From assembly GCA_018136815.1 (NCBI GenBank), contig CM030937.1:2779820-2843819 (forward strand): a DNA stretch of 64,000 bases. The letters run 5' to 3'. Made by a program: the position numbers and the translations under genes. The notes beneath the pieces are model-generated. The model saw only the letters and a list, made by a program, of their open reading frames with translations. It was not told the DNA's origin and did not search any database. Position 1 is the stretch's first letter, and every line of letters starts with the position of its first letter. This stretch comes from Isochrysis galbana (taxonomy: Eukaryota; Haptophyta; Isochrysidales; Isochrysidaceae). Below, piece by piece: positions 1 through 11,246 of this stretch.

Positions 1-741
1 CGCCCACGCCAGGCTCTCGACATTGGTTGCTTCACGGGATACGCCTCATCAGCAATCCTCGATGCCTTGCCGCGCAATGGTCACCTGACATGCATCGAAG
101 TGGAGCCCACCTGGACTGGACTTGCGTCGGAGCTCTTGGCAGGGCGCAACGTTGAGTTCATCACTAATGATGCGATGGCAACTCTCAAGGCTTTCGAGAC
201 GGAGGGCAGGCGCTTCGACTTCATCTCCCTTGATGCTGACAAGCCGATGCACGGCGAGTACTACAACCAAAGTCTCAAATTGCTTCGGCCAGGCGGTGTG
301 ATGATCATGTTTGGAATGCTCCTCTTCCCGACTGTTGAGGACCAGCAGGCCATGGAAGTTCTTCACGACATCCTCCCCAGCGATAAGCGCATCTTGACTG
401 CCCAGCTGCCCGTCGGGTGCGGAATCCAGCTCATGGTGTCTACGGCAGATGTTGACCCGAAGTCGCCACCGCTGTACTACGCCAGCCAACGTGCTGATGG
501 TTCTGTGGCGAACCTGGCGTCCGAACCGGCTCTGAGCGGCGAGGCGGCAGAGATCGAACGGAAGCGATATGAGTTGGAGTTGGAGCTCGCTGCCATCGAT
601 AGGCTCATTGACGCCGACGGCATTCCCCTAGGCGGTGCAGCAGCATCCGGACCAGGTACAGAGGCTCTCTCATCTGCTGGTCTGGTCGCTCTCGCTGCTG
701 CTCGTAGGCCACCACCCGAGGATCAGCCATCGGCAATGTAG
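1..741 (+). CDS. Caffeoyl-CoA-type O-methyltransferase, 5' truncated by window edge
   Basis: The frame is open from base 1 to a TAG at 739-741, so the true start lies outside the window. Seen: a class I SAM-binding motif LDIGCFTGYASS within the first 20 residues, an acidic strand-2 end (CIEVEP) and FDFISLDADK, where the aspartates match the metal-binding position of the cation-dependent CCoAOMT family. FDFISLDADK is followed by the helix YYNQSLKLLRPGGV. These enzymes transfer a methyl group from SAM to catechol-type hydroxyls. The real substrate here cannot be told, because in algae the family is broad. After the catalytic fold comes an unusual tail with an acidic/charged helix (IERKRYELELELAAIDRLID) and an Ala-rich end, absent from short plant enzymes. 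No intron is needed in the visible part. Confidence 0.85.
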   Translation, partial: RPRQALDIGCFTGYASSAILDALPRNGHLTCIEVEPTWTGLASELLAGRNVEFITNDAMATLKAFETEGRRFDFISLDADKPMHGEYYNQSLKLLRPGGVMIMFGMLLFPTVEDQQAMEVLHDILPSDKRILTAQLPVGCGIQLMVSTADVDPKSPPLYYASQRADGSVANLASEPALSGEAAEIERKRYELELELAAIDRLIDADGIPLGGAAASGPGTEALSSAGLVALAAARRPPPEDQPSAM

Positions 742-3099
742 GACAGGTCAGGGTTTGGCATGGACTGAGCCAAAGGTCGGTTTTCCAGAAGATGGCTCGA
801 ACCGTCCCTGGGCGGAAGCGACCATGCATTTCAACGGTAACTCGTGCGGCCTAGCTTGTTTTGGTGCCAACCTTCCGGCGAGGCATTGTTTGGGGAAGAT
901 ACAGCATTGCAGCACTTCACCTCCTAGGCTGTGCGGAGGCAGTTGTCTGATCCTGCTGTGCAACGAATCGTGGAATTATGTTCTCTTGTGCTCGTCATCT
1001 CTCAGATCATCCTCATCCATCATCTCCGTCTCAGTCTCTTTCGCTCCAGCCCTTCACTGTTGTGGCTTGGAATGATGCAGACAGATGACTTGCGTGAAGA
1101 GAGAATTGTCCCTCAATTTTCCTTGTCATTGAATTCCATCTGATGGATGAGATCACAACAAGCGGTAGGGAGAAGGCCAATTGAGTGTGGCCACGCAGCG
1201 TGCATGGGTTGGAACCTGAGCCCATATCTCACAACACATGCACATACAACGTGTGCTGTCGTGTGGCTCTGAAGATATTACTACCATTCACTTGAGTGCG
1301 GTGCTGATGTCAAACAAGGAACACGGCGGAAGGCGAACTCGCGTGCAAGGGCAGAAAATACTACGGCGGTCAAACACAAACGTCGTGGGTGTTTGTACTA
1401 GCCAGTGTAGAGGCGGTGTCAAAATTCTAAATCACCCGCATACGCGTACGTTCAACATTCCGTCTCGGTCCTCGGGGTTAGGGTAAGGCTTAATCGAACG
1501 GCTGAAGGAAATCTTTGACTCAGGGCTTAGGTAAAAAAAAACTTCTTAATATTCTCGCCGCGCGCGCGACTACGGACTCAGGGCTTAGGGTAGAAAGAAG
1601 AAGAAAGAAAGCGAACGAACGCCATACTCTGTCACATTAATGTTTGGCGATTGATGAGAAAACTATTGCTATAGTTTGAACTATGGAGCGTGCCGCGACC
1701 GCGACCGCTTCCGAGCCTCAGGCGACCCTCGCCACTGCGCCCCACCTGGGACGCCCCACGCCGCCCGCCGCCGAGGCGGCTCTTCAGAAAGCCCTCTCAA
1801 AGCCCATCCATCCCATCCAAATAACCACACCCGCGCGAGCGCGCGGGGTGGCGAGCACTAGCACTAGACTGGTTGCCACCATGGCTCTGCGTAGGCCCAA
1901 ATAGAAATATGCAGTTTTGCTTTGGCCAAAATTTGCAGTGCATATATGCAAAATATGCAATAAAAACTCCCCAAATATGCAGCAAAATATGCGAAATATG
2001 CAAAATATGCAAAATATGCGGTGGGCGGTGGGCGAGCAACGAGCGGCGGCGCGGGGGCGCGCACACAGCTACGCGGAATAACAAACAATAAAGAGCAACG
2101 TCGTAGATAAAGTAGCACGTGTGGGTGGACGCAGGGCGCACTAGCCCCCCCCCCCCCCCATCCTCCATGTCTGTCGCATCCGCGATCGACTTCCGACCTT
2201 CATGCTACTTCGTGTATCTTCGCGCTTGGTCGCGCTTGTTCGCCGCGGAGTTTTACTTACCCGTAACTTGTAGGACTCTTTATTCGTAATTCGCCCATCG
2301 CTCCTTGCCTGTTGCGCCCCTTTGTGGCCTGTCTCGCCTCTGTCTCGCTCCTTCGCACCTTGGGCCTTGCTCTCTCCTTGGTCCCTCCTAGCTGTCGTTC
2401 CCCCCCGCGCTTGCTCTCGCTCTCGTCGTAGGTGTTAGTTGCTGAGGACTTTTCCCCAGCGCGAAGCCTACCCGCACGCTTCTTTCGTTTTCATGCACGT
2501 AGATTCCCTCCTTACTTTCTACATATTCGTTCGCTGTAACCGCTGTTCGCAGTCGGCTCTTCCGTCGCATCGTCGCTCTCTCGTCGGCTTTCTCTTCCTT
2601 GTTTATTTATTCCTTCTGTGTTTTCCCCGCTCCCCGCCCAAGTGGGGAAAGATACGTTGGTGCAGGTAGATGTTAGGTGAAAGTTGAGTGCGCGTGTCTT
2701 GTGATTGTTGTCGGTCTGGTCGGATTGGTATCCTAGCGGTCTCTGTCGCCCACGTTTGTCGTTCCCTCGTTCGTCGCTTCCTCGTTCTCGCTCTCGCTTT
2801 CCCGCCCCGTTGTAACAAGCTATCTTACAGCAAAACCCACAACACACACTCGCTCACTCGCTCGCTCGCTCAGTCGCTCATGCCCGCTCCGTTGTCTCGC
2901 TCGCCCTCGCCTATGCCCGCCATTCATTCTCCCGTCTTGGAGGATGTGCCCGCTTCACCCGCCATTCCCAACTCCGCCGTGCCTTCCGCCGCCTCCCTTC
3001 CGTCCCTTTTGGTCCCTTCCGTTCCTCTTCTAACCTCCAGTCCGTCAGGTGAAGAATCCGAGTCCTCGCGTCCCGCCTCCAGCTGCCCTCTTGCGACCC
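742..3099. other. Intergenic region without a recognisable gene
   Basis: No frame here looks coding. Content is low-complexity: a block near 1,536-1,580 (CTTCTTAATATTCTCGCCG followed by an alternating CG stretch) that recurs near 18,150 (-), 18,388, 23,768 and 59,640 (-); an A/T-rich minisatellite (listed separately); a run of 15 C at 2145-2159; and a pyrimidine-rich stretch from about 2,180 to 2,900 with many CTCGCTC units. It could hold 3' UTR of the methyltransferase gene, but no signal proves it. Confidence 0.6.
1939..2021. repeat. AAATATGCA minisatellite
   Basis: At least eight degenerate copies of an 8-9 bp unit (AAATATGC / AAAATATGC) lie in this AT-rich patch, in sharp contrast to the GC-rich flanks. 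Confidence 0.8.
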
Positions 3100-3458
3100 C
3101 TGGAGGCTCCTAGCGGCCAGCTTTCAGCTTAGGGGGCAGAGGAAGCTGGGCCCTAACCTCCCCTGCCTCTCCCTCGCTGGCGCTCCTGAGCTCCAGCCCC
3201 CCCCCCCCTGCTGCACTTGTCTGCCTGTCGACCAGGGGGGGGAGGAGGAGGAGGGGTTGGAGCAATGGGCTGGCCGCGACAGGCCAGGGCGGGCGAATGG
3301 GGCGAGCCAGTGAATGAGAGTGGGTCCGTAGGGCAGTCTGCTCCTGGCAAGCCGTAGGGCATGCCAGGAGGAAGGGTAGTTCCTCCCCCACAGCGGGGAG
3401 GAGTGGAGGGGGGGGGGGGGGGCTTGTGCCCCCCATGGGAGAACCACGTATTAACTTA
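3100..3458 (+). repeat. Dispersed GC-rich repeat, family A, copy 1
   Basis: It shares long blocks with copies at 15,200-15,338, 18,755-19,143, 20,820-21,215 and (reverse) 61,455-61,530. The shared order is GACCCCTGGAGGCTCCT, a CCCTGCCTCTCCCTCGCTGG block, CTGTCTGCCTGTCGACCAGG, CTGGCAAGCC, GGGGAGGAGTGGAG, GCCCCCCATGGG and an end near TAAACTTAGTTG. This copy is the most diverged. No protein signature was recognised. Confidence 0.75.
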
Positions 3459-3699
3459 GTTGCCGACAAGACAAGGAGACGAATGCCACCCGAGCAGCGC
3501 ACATAGAGACAGCAAGAGACGCGCGCTGCATGTGACACGAAATCACATAGTGATGACACCCAATACATGGCATGCGATATGCATCACAACTAGATGTCAA
3601 TCTTGTTTAGTCCTTGTGCAACTGCTTTTATGGGTGCCACGTAGACGCCGGTTGGAGGGGTTCTGACTATCACATACGGTCAGAAAGTTTCTCGTCAAA

Positions 3700-5727
3700 T
3701 CACATTGCCGGCTTACGCAGCAGGAGACGATGCACGGCCGCACCGTCTACACGGTGTGCTAACTCCGTCTCCGACCATGCCGGTCGATACAATGCTAACG
3801 CCGCCCGGTCCCATCTCTGTAGATGATCCTTGCTGACCACCCATCCTGCATTCTGACGCCAACCGGGACCCTCTCCACGATCTCCGCCTTGCGCTCGCCA
3901 GCGAATTGACCGACGCGACAGAGCACCTGCGCTTGGGTGGTTCGTCAACTTTTCCCTCCTTGACTGTGCGTATCCTTCCTCTTGCATCGAAATCGGCGTT
4001 GTCAGATCCAAAATCTGCATGAGCTCCGCATCGGCAACAACGATGTTCTTCCCTGAGACATTCCGTTCGACCCCATCAGTATCGTAGTCCACAACTGCAT
4101 TCTCAAGCCCGAGTGCGCGGGCGCTTGTTGCAAGAGTTACTGCCACATCCTCGGCATTGGAAGAGAGCAGCAACAAACCTCCCGGGCAAAGTAATCTTGC
4201 AGCAGTTGCCAAGACCTCCGGGTTCCCAAGAAACGTCTCACTTACCGCTGAGTCGGGAAGCTGCGAGTTGCCACTTCGTATAGAAGATGATGCATCAGAA
4301 ACGAGGGCCTCGGTGCTCCACCCCTCCGCATATCCCTGCACTACTGAGGGGGGCATGGCTTTGTAGGGTGACGGGCAACACAAGACAATACCAATTATGG
4401 GGCCATTGTACTCCTTCTCAACGGCATGCAACACAGCCAGCGCATCGTCACGAACGAATACTGCACGCGCATCGATCCCCCAACGGCGTGCAATACTGCG
4501 AGCGTAGCTGACACCCTGAGCGCTGAGGTCACAACCAAGGTAGTTGACTCTGGATGATAAAGTAGACACGATTCCATCTCTGCCTGCCAAACCTGCGGCT
4601 GCCGTCAGTGAACCCACGCCATACCCACAACCCAAATCAATCACGAGAGGTGCTCGAGGATCGTCGAATAAAGAAGTCCATGATCCAACATCATCGCTTT
4701 CCACGCGGCTCGCTAAATTACTCAGGTCAAAGTATGAGGCAGGGGTGGGCTGCCGAGTAGGGAGGCCAGCATTCATTGTGGCACTATGGACTGTCAGCTT
4801 GGTCTGCTTGCGTGCAGCTCGATATAGCCAGCAGGCCGCTCGTTCGTGCCCCAACCACAAACGGCCGCATTGCAAAGCTGAAGAAATCTACACATCAGTG
4901 ATAAGGGGGTAAAGGTCGACAGCTGAAGAGCAATAATGTGAAGGCCCCACCTGGACTAAATTGCATGAGATCAAGGAGAAGAAGTGCATAAGAGCGGCTG
5001 ATCCATCACAACCTACGCCAGCTGGATTTCAAGGTCACGCGCCTCACCTCTGGATACTCGTCGCTTTCAGCAAGCATCTCGGCCAGAATATCGTACAGGC
5101 CGAGAGGAGAGCGGAGGCCTGCCGCGCCAGCACGTTCTGCAAGTTGCACAAGAGTGTAAGGGCTGCGTGGCTTTGACCATCCGCGTCGACGCCAGCGGTA
5201 TTTGCGCAGCTCCTCTTCACTCAAGCACGCGAGGGTATCGATTACCGGAGAATCCGCCGCTCCTAAATTGGGGAAGAGAGAGAAATCAAGGTCGTGCAGG
5301 GAGGGCCCTTATTGTGCAAGAGCACTCATCTTGGGTAGGAGCTGTGGCACATGAGTGTCAGTTGAAAGCGCTGCAGGCACGAGGGCCTCGACTTCCTCCC
5401 CGCCACTGAGAGAGTCGCATGCTGGTTGGTATACGAGTAGCCCTGGGGGCGGGGAGCGGGATACGGGGCGGGGCAGAGAAGGGGGCCAGGAGGGGGGTGG
5501 GCGGGAGGAGGAGGAAGGGTGGGCAGTTCGGCTCAGCACACCGCCGCTCGCTCACCTGCAAGTGCAAGGTTGAAGGCGACATCGATGGCGTGACGCCCCT
5601 CGACGCGTGCTGAGCCGTCACGTACCGCCTCTGCCACAGCGAACACCGCCTGCTCCGCTTCGGCCTGCCGGCACGCTAGCGTGAGAGCGACGGCCTGGCG
5701 GCTCAGCTCGAGAGCGACGGGGCCCAT
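3700..5727 (-). CDS. TrmB-like SAM-dependent methyltransferase with N-terminal extension (3 exons)
   Basis: Exons on the minus strand: 5727-5556, 5262-5048 and 4749-3700, about 478 residues. All junctions are GT-AG and keep frame (phase 1, then phase 0). The C-terminal exon carries a SAM motif, VIDLGCGYGVGS, an acidic loop NYLGCDLS and GIVLCCPSPYK, which sits where tRNA (guanine-N7) methyltransferases have PDPWPK. From this I infer a TrmB-class fold. The usual catalytic motif is not intact, so the tRNA substrate is uncertain. Exons 1-2 encode a helical, Ala/Arg-rich extension (SEEELRKYRWRRRGWSK) of unknown role. A further 3' intron cannot be excluded, because the last ~80 residues look basic and unlike the family. 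The exon 3 acceptor was chosen because it is the one that preserves phase; an acceptor 128 bases upstream breaks it. Confidence 0.65.
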
Positions 5728-5857
5728 CGACAACACCGACCGTCGCTCACACCTATTTCACGCCGCCGACCAAGCTTTAAGGTGGTAGGCGGGTGGCCGC
5801 GCGAAGGGGGGGAAGGGGGGGGGGGGGGGAGTACTCTAGCGCGAAAAGAAGTGGGGG

Positions 5858-5980
5858 CTCCATACTCTCACCGACGAGAGTCTCGTTGTAGTGTCGAAAA
5901 GTCGCAAGGCACCGCCACAAGAACGACCATAAGATTCATCGTAACAGCACCGTAAGATTGAGGTATGAACAGAGACAGAG
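5858..5980 (+). repeat. Dispersed repeat also present at 18,192-18,330
   Basis: It begins near CTCACCGACGAGA and runs through GTCGCAAGGCACCG, AACGACCATAAGATTCATCG and AAGATTGAGGTATGAACAGA. The copy at 18.2-18.33 kb has the same blocks in the same order. Confidence 0.8.
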
Positions 5981-6049
5981 TACGAGGTGACTGCCAGCGA
6001 AATGGGACAGGCACCCTGACAGCTTACGGGGGGGAATAGCGCCTGGGGG

Positions 6050-6345
6050 CTCGAGGACAGCCCCCCGATAGCTATCGGCGCCCGTCGTTTTCCCCCAATA
6101 GCTATCGGCGCCCGTCGTTTTCCCCCCAATAGCTATCGGGGGCCGCCTTTCGCCCCCGATAGCTATTGGGGGCCGACCTTAAAACGCGATAGCTCCCCGG
6201 GGGACGTAAAATCTCCCAACAGCTCTCGGGGGATTTTCTCGGTCCCCCGGTAGCTCTCGGTGGGGCTGTTGGCGATCGGGAGAAAATTTCCCCCCGATAG
6301 CTCCTGGGGGCCCCCGAGAGCTCCTGGGGGGCGTTGGCTCCTGGG
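6050..6345. repeat. Degenerate tandem array of a palindromic unit
   Basis: About ten units of roughly 25-35 bp, each built on a palindrome whose best form is CCCCCGATAGCTATCGGGGG. The left units keep a GATAGCTATC core; the right units decay to GATAGCTCCTGG and GAGAGCTCCTGG. Each unit can form a hairpin on either strand. Confidence 0.85.
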
Positions 6346-6870
6346 GGGTAACATATATATTGGGCCCTTCTATGATCTATGGGGGTATTTTTCGACGGCA
6401 GGGTGGCTGGGCTTGCGGGAGGGGTGGGGGGGGGCAGCTGGCGGTACTGGCGGCCGCGGCGGCGCACAGGCTCGGCTCGTGGGGTCGCGATCTTGCGGGA
6501 GTTCGTCGATTGAGATGATGAGCAATTGATAGTGCAACGTCGTCACGTCGTCATAGAGCATAGAGCGATGGAAATAAGTGCACATGCACACACTTAGGAC
6601 CTGCCGCTCGCCCATCAAAATCCGAACAAATCCATCGAGATGAAGTGACACACACCATTAGCGGCATCAATGTCACAATAACGGATGCGGGTAGCGAGAA
6701 GGGGGGAATGTTGTGGCACCATCATCTCGTCACGAATTCACTCTCGTAGGCATCTCACTCATGTAAATGCACGTCTGTGCACCCGTGTGTGGAGAGGAGG
6801 CTTCGATGCAAGTAGGTGCATGGACAAAGGTTTCCCCTGTAACGACCTTTACCGGGTGTTCTCCACTCCA

Positions 6871-6992
6871 GGATCGAGTATAAGAGTAGCACACCTGCTC
6901 GTCACAGATGGAACAATCATGCTGAATTGCGGGATCGAGTATAAGAGTAGCACATATGCTCGTCACAGATGGAACAATCATGCTGAATTGCG
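6871..6992. repeat. Two tandem 61-bp units
   Basis: Units 6871-6931 and 6932-6992, each starting GGATCGAGTATAAGAGTAGC, differ only at CACC versus CATA in the middle. No coding function is evident. Confidence 0.9.
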
Positions 6993-7067
6993 TGTAAGAT
7001 GTTGCGGCGAGTGTGTTCGGATGTTGCAGCACAAGACACCGTCAGGAAGTCTGAGAAAGTTGGAAGA

Positions 7068-8377
7068 TCATTGTCCACCGGGACGAAGGTTTGCGAAAGA
7101 GAACATCGCCGCTACGCGAGATTGGACCAGCTCAAGCGGCGAAAGATTCGCCAGGGCGACTACCTTGGAGACGTCGGAATCGCCCGCAATTTGCTCTCCG
7201 TGCAGGAAGGCTGCAAGAGCGGAGGCGAGCACTGACGGTTGCTCAAGATGAGGAGAGTGGCCACAATTCTCAACCCATCGGAATGTGGCCTCTGGTAGCG
7301 CGTCCACAAACTTTGGAACGAAATCCTGAGCGGTTGAGGCGGGCGTGTTGAGGAAACGCACTCGTCAGATGTGCATGAGCCCAAGCATGGTGACAGGCGT
7401 ACCTGCGGTGGGAGGATCTCATCCTGCCGTCCCCACAGGATGAGGGTGTTGATCCTGGACAAACGCGGAACAAGCTGCGAGACAGAATAGCCGCCACCGA
7501 GCAGCCAGTCGACGGAATCATCCTCCCACCCGGGCCGAGCGCAGTGCAAGAGCCCAACACGGATGGCATCATCGGTCGCATAAGTGTTGGTGTCACAGTA
7601 CGCCAGCTGGTTCGCAACGGAGCGAAGCGGCCACGAGCCCAAGACTTGGATTCCAGCACGCGCAAAGGCTTCAGGCACTGGGGGCGCACCATCGATGAAG
7701 CCTTGCGGATCAATTAAGGCTGCGGAAGCCACAGCCTCAGGGTAGGCTGCATGGAAGTCGATAATGACAGCAGCACCCAGCGAGACCCCTGCCAAGGCCA
7801 TGGGCCTCCCGCCCAAGACTTCCTTCCAGAAACTGTGGAGGTATTCACGCTTGGCCTCGACGCTCACAGTGTTGGCATTGCTGGTGTCTGCGAAACCCCA
7901 GCCAAGGACATCGAGTGCGTACGCCTCGACCCCTCGCTGCTCGAGCTCTGGCATCAACCGGCGGAACTCAAGGCATGATGAGTCGAATCCGTGGAGGACC
8001 ACGAGCGGCGGCGCCTCTCCATCAGCGTTCGTGGACACATTCGTCTTCACGAATGTCGCGCTCACTGGCCCGCTTGCCAGCGATGAGGGCAGTGTGAGTG
8101 GAGCCGACTCGATCTTCTCGAGCATCACGAGCGTTGCCGGCTCAGCAAGCTCGGCAAGCCGCTCTCCTTGTACGTACGGCGGGATGGCCATGCGCGGCTG
8201 GCGGGTGGTGATGCGGGGCACGGTGACACCCACTGCGCCTCGCCCGCCAGCCATCCCGCACGCGCTCGAGAGCAGCAGCACGCAGCTCGACACCATCGAG
8301 AAGAGGAGTTCTTCTTCTCCCCTCCTCTCGCGTTGTCGCCCGACTTCTACTAAGCTCGACGAGATTCGCTGGTTCAT
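7068..8377 (-). CDS. Alpha/beta hydrolase, probably plastid-targeted (2 exons)
   Basis: Exons 8377-7403 and 7325-7068 (minus) join in phase 0 through a 77-bp GT-AG intron, giving 411 residues. Seen: oxyanion-loop HGFDSSCLEFRRLMPELE, DVLGWGFAD, a nucleophile elbow GVSLG (catalytic Ser), WGRQDEILPP carrying the acid, and NCGHSPHLEQPS carrying the catalytic His. His is reached only after splicing, which supports the intron. The WGFAD and HGFDSS signatures resemble the plant/cyanobacterial hydrolases related to chlorophyll-dephytylase-like proteins; the substrate is unknown. The N-terminus has a hydrophobic stretch (SMVSSCVLLLSSACG) followed by a Ser/Arg/Thr-rich stretch, as in complex-plastid presequences. 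ATG at 8377 is used; an internal Met before VSSC would place the hydrophobic segment right at the start and is an equally good choice. Confidence 0.85.
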
Positions 8378-9369
8378 CCCCTTTTCCCTTTTTTCTCTGA
8401 GTTTTCTTGTTGTCCGAGTTTAATCCTAGTACTGAGGGACCCTGCCTCGTCGGCAATAGAGCAACAGAGCCCCGACCCCGCGATGGGGGGTGCGCGGTTG
8501 GTGGATGGCTCGTCCGGTGTATGTGGCTAGGGACGCTAGCCAACAAGATGCTCAGAAGTGCAACCTGAAGTTCCCCATTTTTTTCACGCTCCCCCCGCCT
8601 ATTCTCTATTTTGTGGTATAAATGTTAGCAACTTTTTGCCCCTCAACTTTGCCGGTCGGAGGGGTAGCGGCCACTTGCCCTTGACCAGACTTGCTCCGAG
8701 AATCCGAGAAGTCACCTAACTTGCCTTGCTTTCTTGCCCTTCCCCTGGCCCAACTTGTCAAAACTTGCTTTTTTTGTGAGTGATAACTTGCGTCACGTTT
8801 CACGTTTCCCTTAGCGGAGAAAAAAAATGAACTATGAACTATGAACTCCTCAAACCTCAAACCTCAAACCTCAAAAGGGTGCAAGCAAGCTAGCAAGGGG
8901 TCACCGCCACACTTTATCACAGTTGATTGTGGATTGTGGTTGAGTAAGTCGGCGGGTACAACATAAAAAAACATCTGAAGATTCTGGGCTACACACCTAC
9001 TAGTTTCGGGTCCTCCTATCGCTAACTAACACCGCCCTTACTTCCCTCCCTCCACCTCGTTCCCTGCCCTCTAATAGATAGAGACACTACATTTACCCTA
9101 ACTTGCGATTACTTGCTTCGGTCTCACCTAACTTGTCAGCATGCTCAGATCTACCTAAATTGCGAAAAAACTTGCGGGCAAGTCTGGTCAAGGGCAAGCG
9201 GCCACCTGCCATGTTGCCACCTTTACGAAGCTGGGCAGCTTTTTCCGTACTCTATAGATTTATACTCCTATGGATCGTGATTTCGTGATGCAAAGGTGTG
9301 AATGCGCTCTCTGGCCTCGGAAGCGTAGGGAGGACGGAAGAGACAGCCCCCGCGCCCGTCGGCTTGCCA
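8378..9369. other. Intergenic region with repeat family D copy
   Basis: Contains short tandem repeats at about 8,823-8,875 (GAACTAT units, then CTCAAAC units) and a family D repeat at 8,955-9,075 (ACATCTGAAGATTCTGGGCT ... CTTCCCTCCCTCCACCTCG), also found near 10,998, 30,430-30,605 (-) and 58,835. It presumably includes promoter sequence for the PSTK gene, but no clear element is visible. Confidence 0.6.
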
Positions 9370-10577
9370 ATGGGGGAGGTGGCAGAGCCCGCTCCGGCCG
9401 GGGCTCTCGTGCTGCTGTGCGGAATTCCCGCAGCAGGTAAGTCCACTTTAGCTTCATTCTTGAGGAGCGCTGCACCGCGAGAACTGCTCGCCCGGCTGCG
9501 AACAGACATCTCGGCGGTGCGCGTGGTGCACGTGTGCTTTGACGATGTCCTTGCAGAGATGTGTGCAGATGCGGAGGACTTCATCCCGGAGCGTTGGCAT
9601 GCGGCGCGCAAGCGCATCTGGGAGGCCGTGCAGCATCATTTCAACCTTGGCTCGGCCCTGGGATCGTCGACAGAGACAGTCTTGAGCCTGAGTCGCTTCA
9701 GTGTGGCGTCAAGGGAACCTGAGAGCAGCGGGGCAGTGCCCTTTGACGTCATACTTCTGGATGATAACATGCAATATCGTTCGATGCGTAGGTGAGATGA
9801 AAGGGCTCTCGCTATGATTCGAGCTGCAGCGCACGCTGCGGCCGCGAGGCCGGTAGCATTTGCTGCTAATAATCTTGTGGCGTGCGAGTGCCTGAGGACC
9901 TGCACAAACAAACCTCCTGAGGTGATTCACACCAGCCCCATCCCATGTATGAGTTCAGAGCCTATCATCGACTCGCCCGAGATGCGCGCCTCGCCTTCTG
10001 TACAATTTGCCTTCCAATCCCCTTGGAAGAGGCATGTGGGCGCAATGCCCGTCGAACTGGTATTGCAAGGGTCACCGATGCAACGCTCATCCACATGTCC
10101 GAGGTGATGCAGTGGCCAGATCCGATGAAGAATCTCTGGGAAAAGGGCACCATCACAATCTCACCGTCTATTTCTCAAGAAAGCTTTCCATGGGACGAGC
10201 TTGCCATATTGGTTTCAGAGGCGCCCCCCCTGTCCATCAAGTCAATTATGACCGATGAAATGAGGGCGGAAGCCGCTTCAATCACGGCTGCTAGTGCCGC
10301 GCATGCCCTCGACCTTAGGCTGCGTAGGTCCATCTCTTTGCACTTGCAATCGAGGGCAACCAGCGAATTACCCGCCAGCGAAAGGGCATCCTTAGCACGC
10401 CTATTGAGCAACGAAAAAAAGAAGCTTCTTGCTCGTGCGAAGTCGGTCGAAACAACAGACATTGATGACGACCTCGTAGATTTTTTGGCAGATGAGCTTG
10501 ACGCTGTCTTCACAGCCATGTTCTCGCGGAGCACTCAGCATCCAGGCACGAACTCCATAGACCTCAGTAGCTTCTGA
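9370..10577 (+). CDS. PSTK: O-phosphoseryl-tRNA(Sec) kinase (PSTK), 2 exons
   Basis: Exons 9370-9791 and 9959-10577 give 346 residues; the GT-AG intron splits an Arg codon (AG|A). PSTK phosphorylates seryl-tRNA(Sec), the step before SepSecS in archaeal/eukaryotic selenocysteine synthesis. Seen: P-loop GIPAAGKST at residues 18-26, DDV after strand 2, and LLDDNMQYRSMR (129-140) continuing across the junction as RAYHRLARD, which matches the DDN-YYxSMRyEVYxLAR signature of PSTK. Next come the family-typical C-x-x-P-LE region (PIPLEEA), NxxR and a MSEVMQWPDP segment. The start is the first ATG in frame after an upstream stop at 9286. The C-terminal ~120 residues are poorly conserved, as is usual for the family. 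Plain P-loop tRNA kinases are the alternative, but the DDN motif favours PSTK. Confidence 0.87.
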
Positions 10578-11246
10578 ATTACTTTTGAACGATGAGATCG
10601 AGTCATAAATGCAAGTGTACGTGCATTTGAAGTTGAGCACTGTCTCCGTTCCAAAATCGGAAACTAAAATGACGCGCACTGCATGCCTACATACTACGTG
10701 TTAGCAAGTTACAACTGTGACGACTGTTTTTATTATTATTTTCTTGAGCGTTAGTACTGCTACTGCCACCAGCCTTGCACTTACACGCCAAGCCACATGG
10801 CCGCTCTATATGGGGTACGAAACACTCAGACTCGAAACCCATTTGAGCCCCCCAATGTATTCCCATGGTAGCAGCGGGGGGGGGGGGGGGAGCTAACGCT
10901 AACGCTTGGCGTCAACCGTTGCGAATGAGTGGTCCTTGGGGCAGGCAAATCTGCCCGAGCAATCCTCCTCAGAATAAGCGACGGCGCCCGGGGATAATAA
11001 CAATGAAAAATTCTTGAAGATTTTGGGCAACACAGCTACGTCGCTACGTCAACGGCCGTAACGTCAATCTACAATCTAGGTTCTATTACCTCCTGACTCG
11101 CCGCCCTTCACCCTTCATGATCCCCTTCCCTACCTCCTACCGTCTCGCCCCTTTCCCCCTTTGTTCCTTCTTGTTCGGTGTCTGGTGTCCGGGGTTGAGC
11201 CCGGGTGCGCTACCTCGGGCCGGAGTTTGGCGGTGGGTTGGGGCAA

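Larger units (their letters stand above)
5728..7067. other. Repeat-filled intergenic region
   Basis: No gene recognised. It contains a G-run near 5,813-5,829, a dispersed repeat (5,858-5,980), a palindrome array (6,050-6,345), a GC-rich segment (6,400-6,480) and a 61-bp tandem duplication (6,871-6,992). These are listed separately. Confidence 0.6.

Noticed and set aside
1465-1600. TTAGGG-like words (GGGTTAGGGTAAGG, GGGCTTAGGG) suggesting a telomere remnant
   Set aside because: Only isolated, imperfect words and no tandem array; genes lie on both sides.
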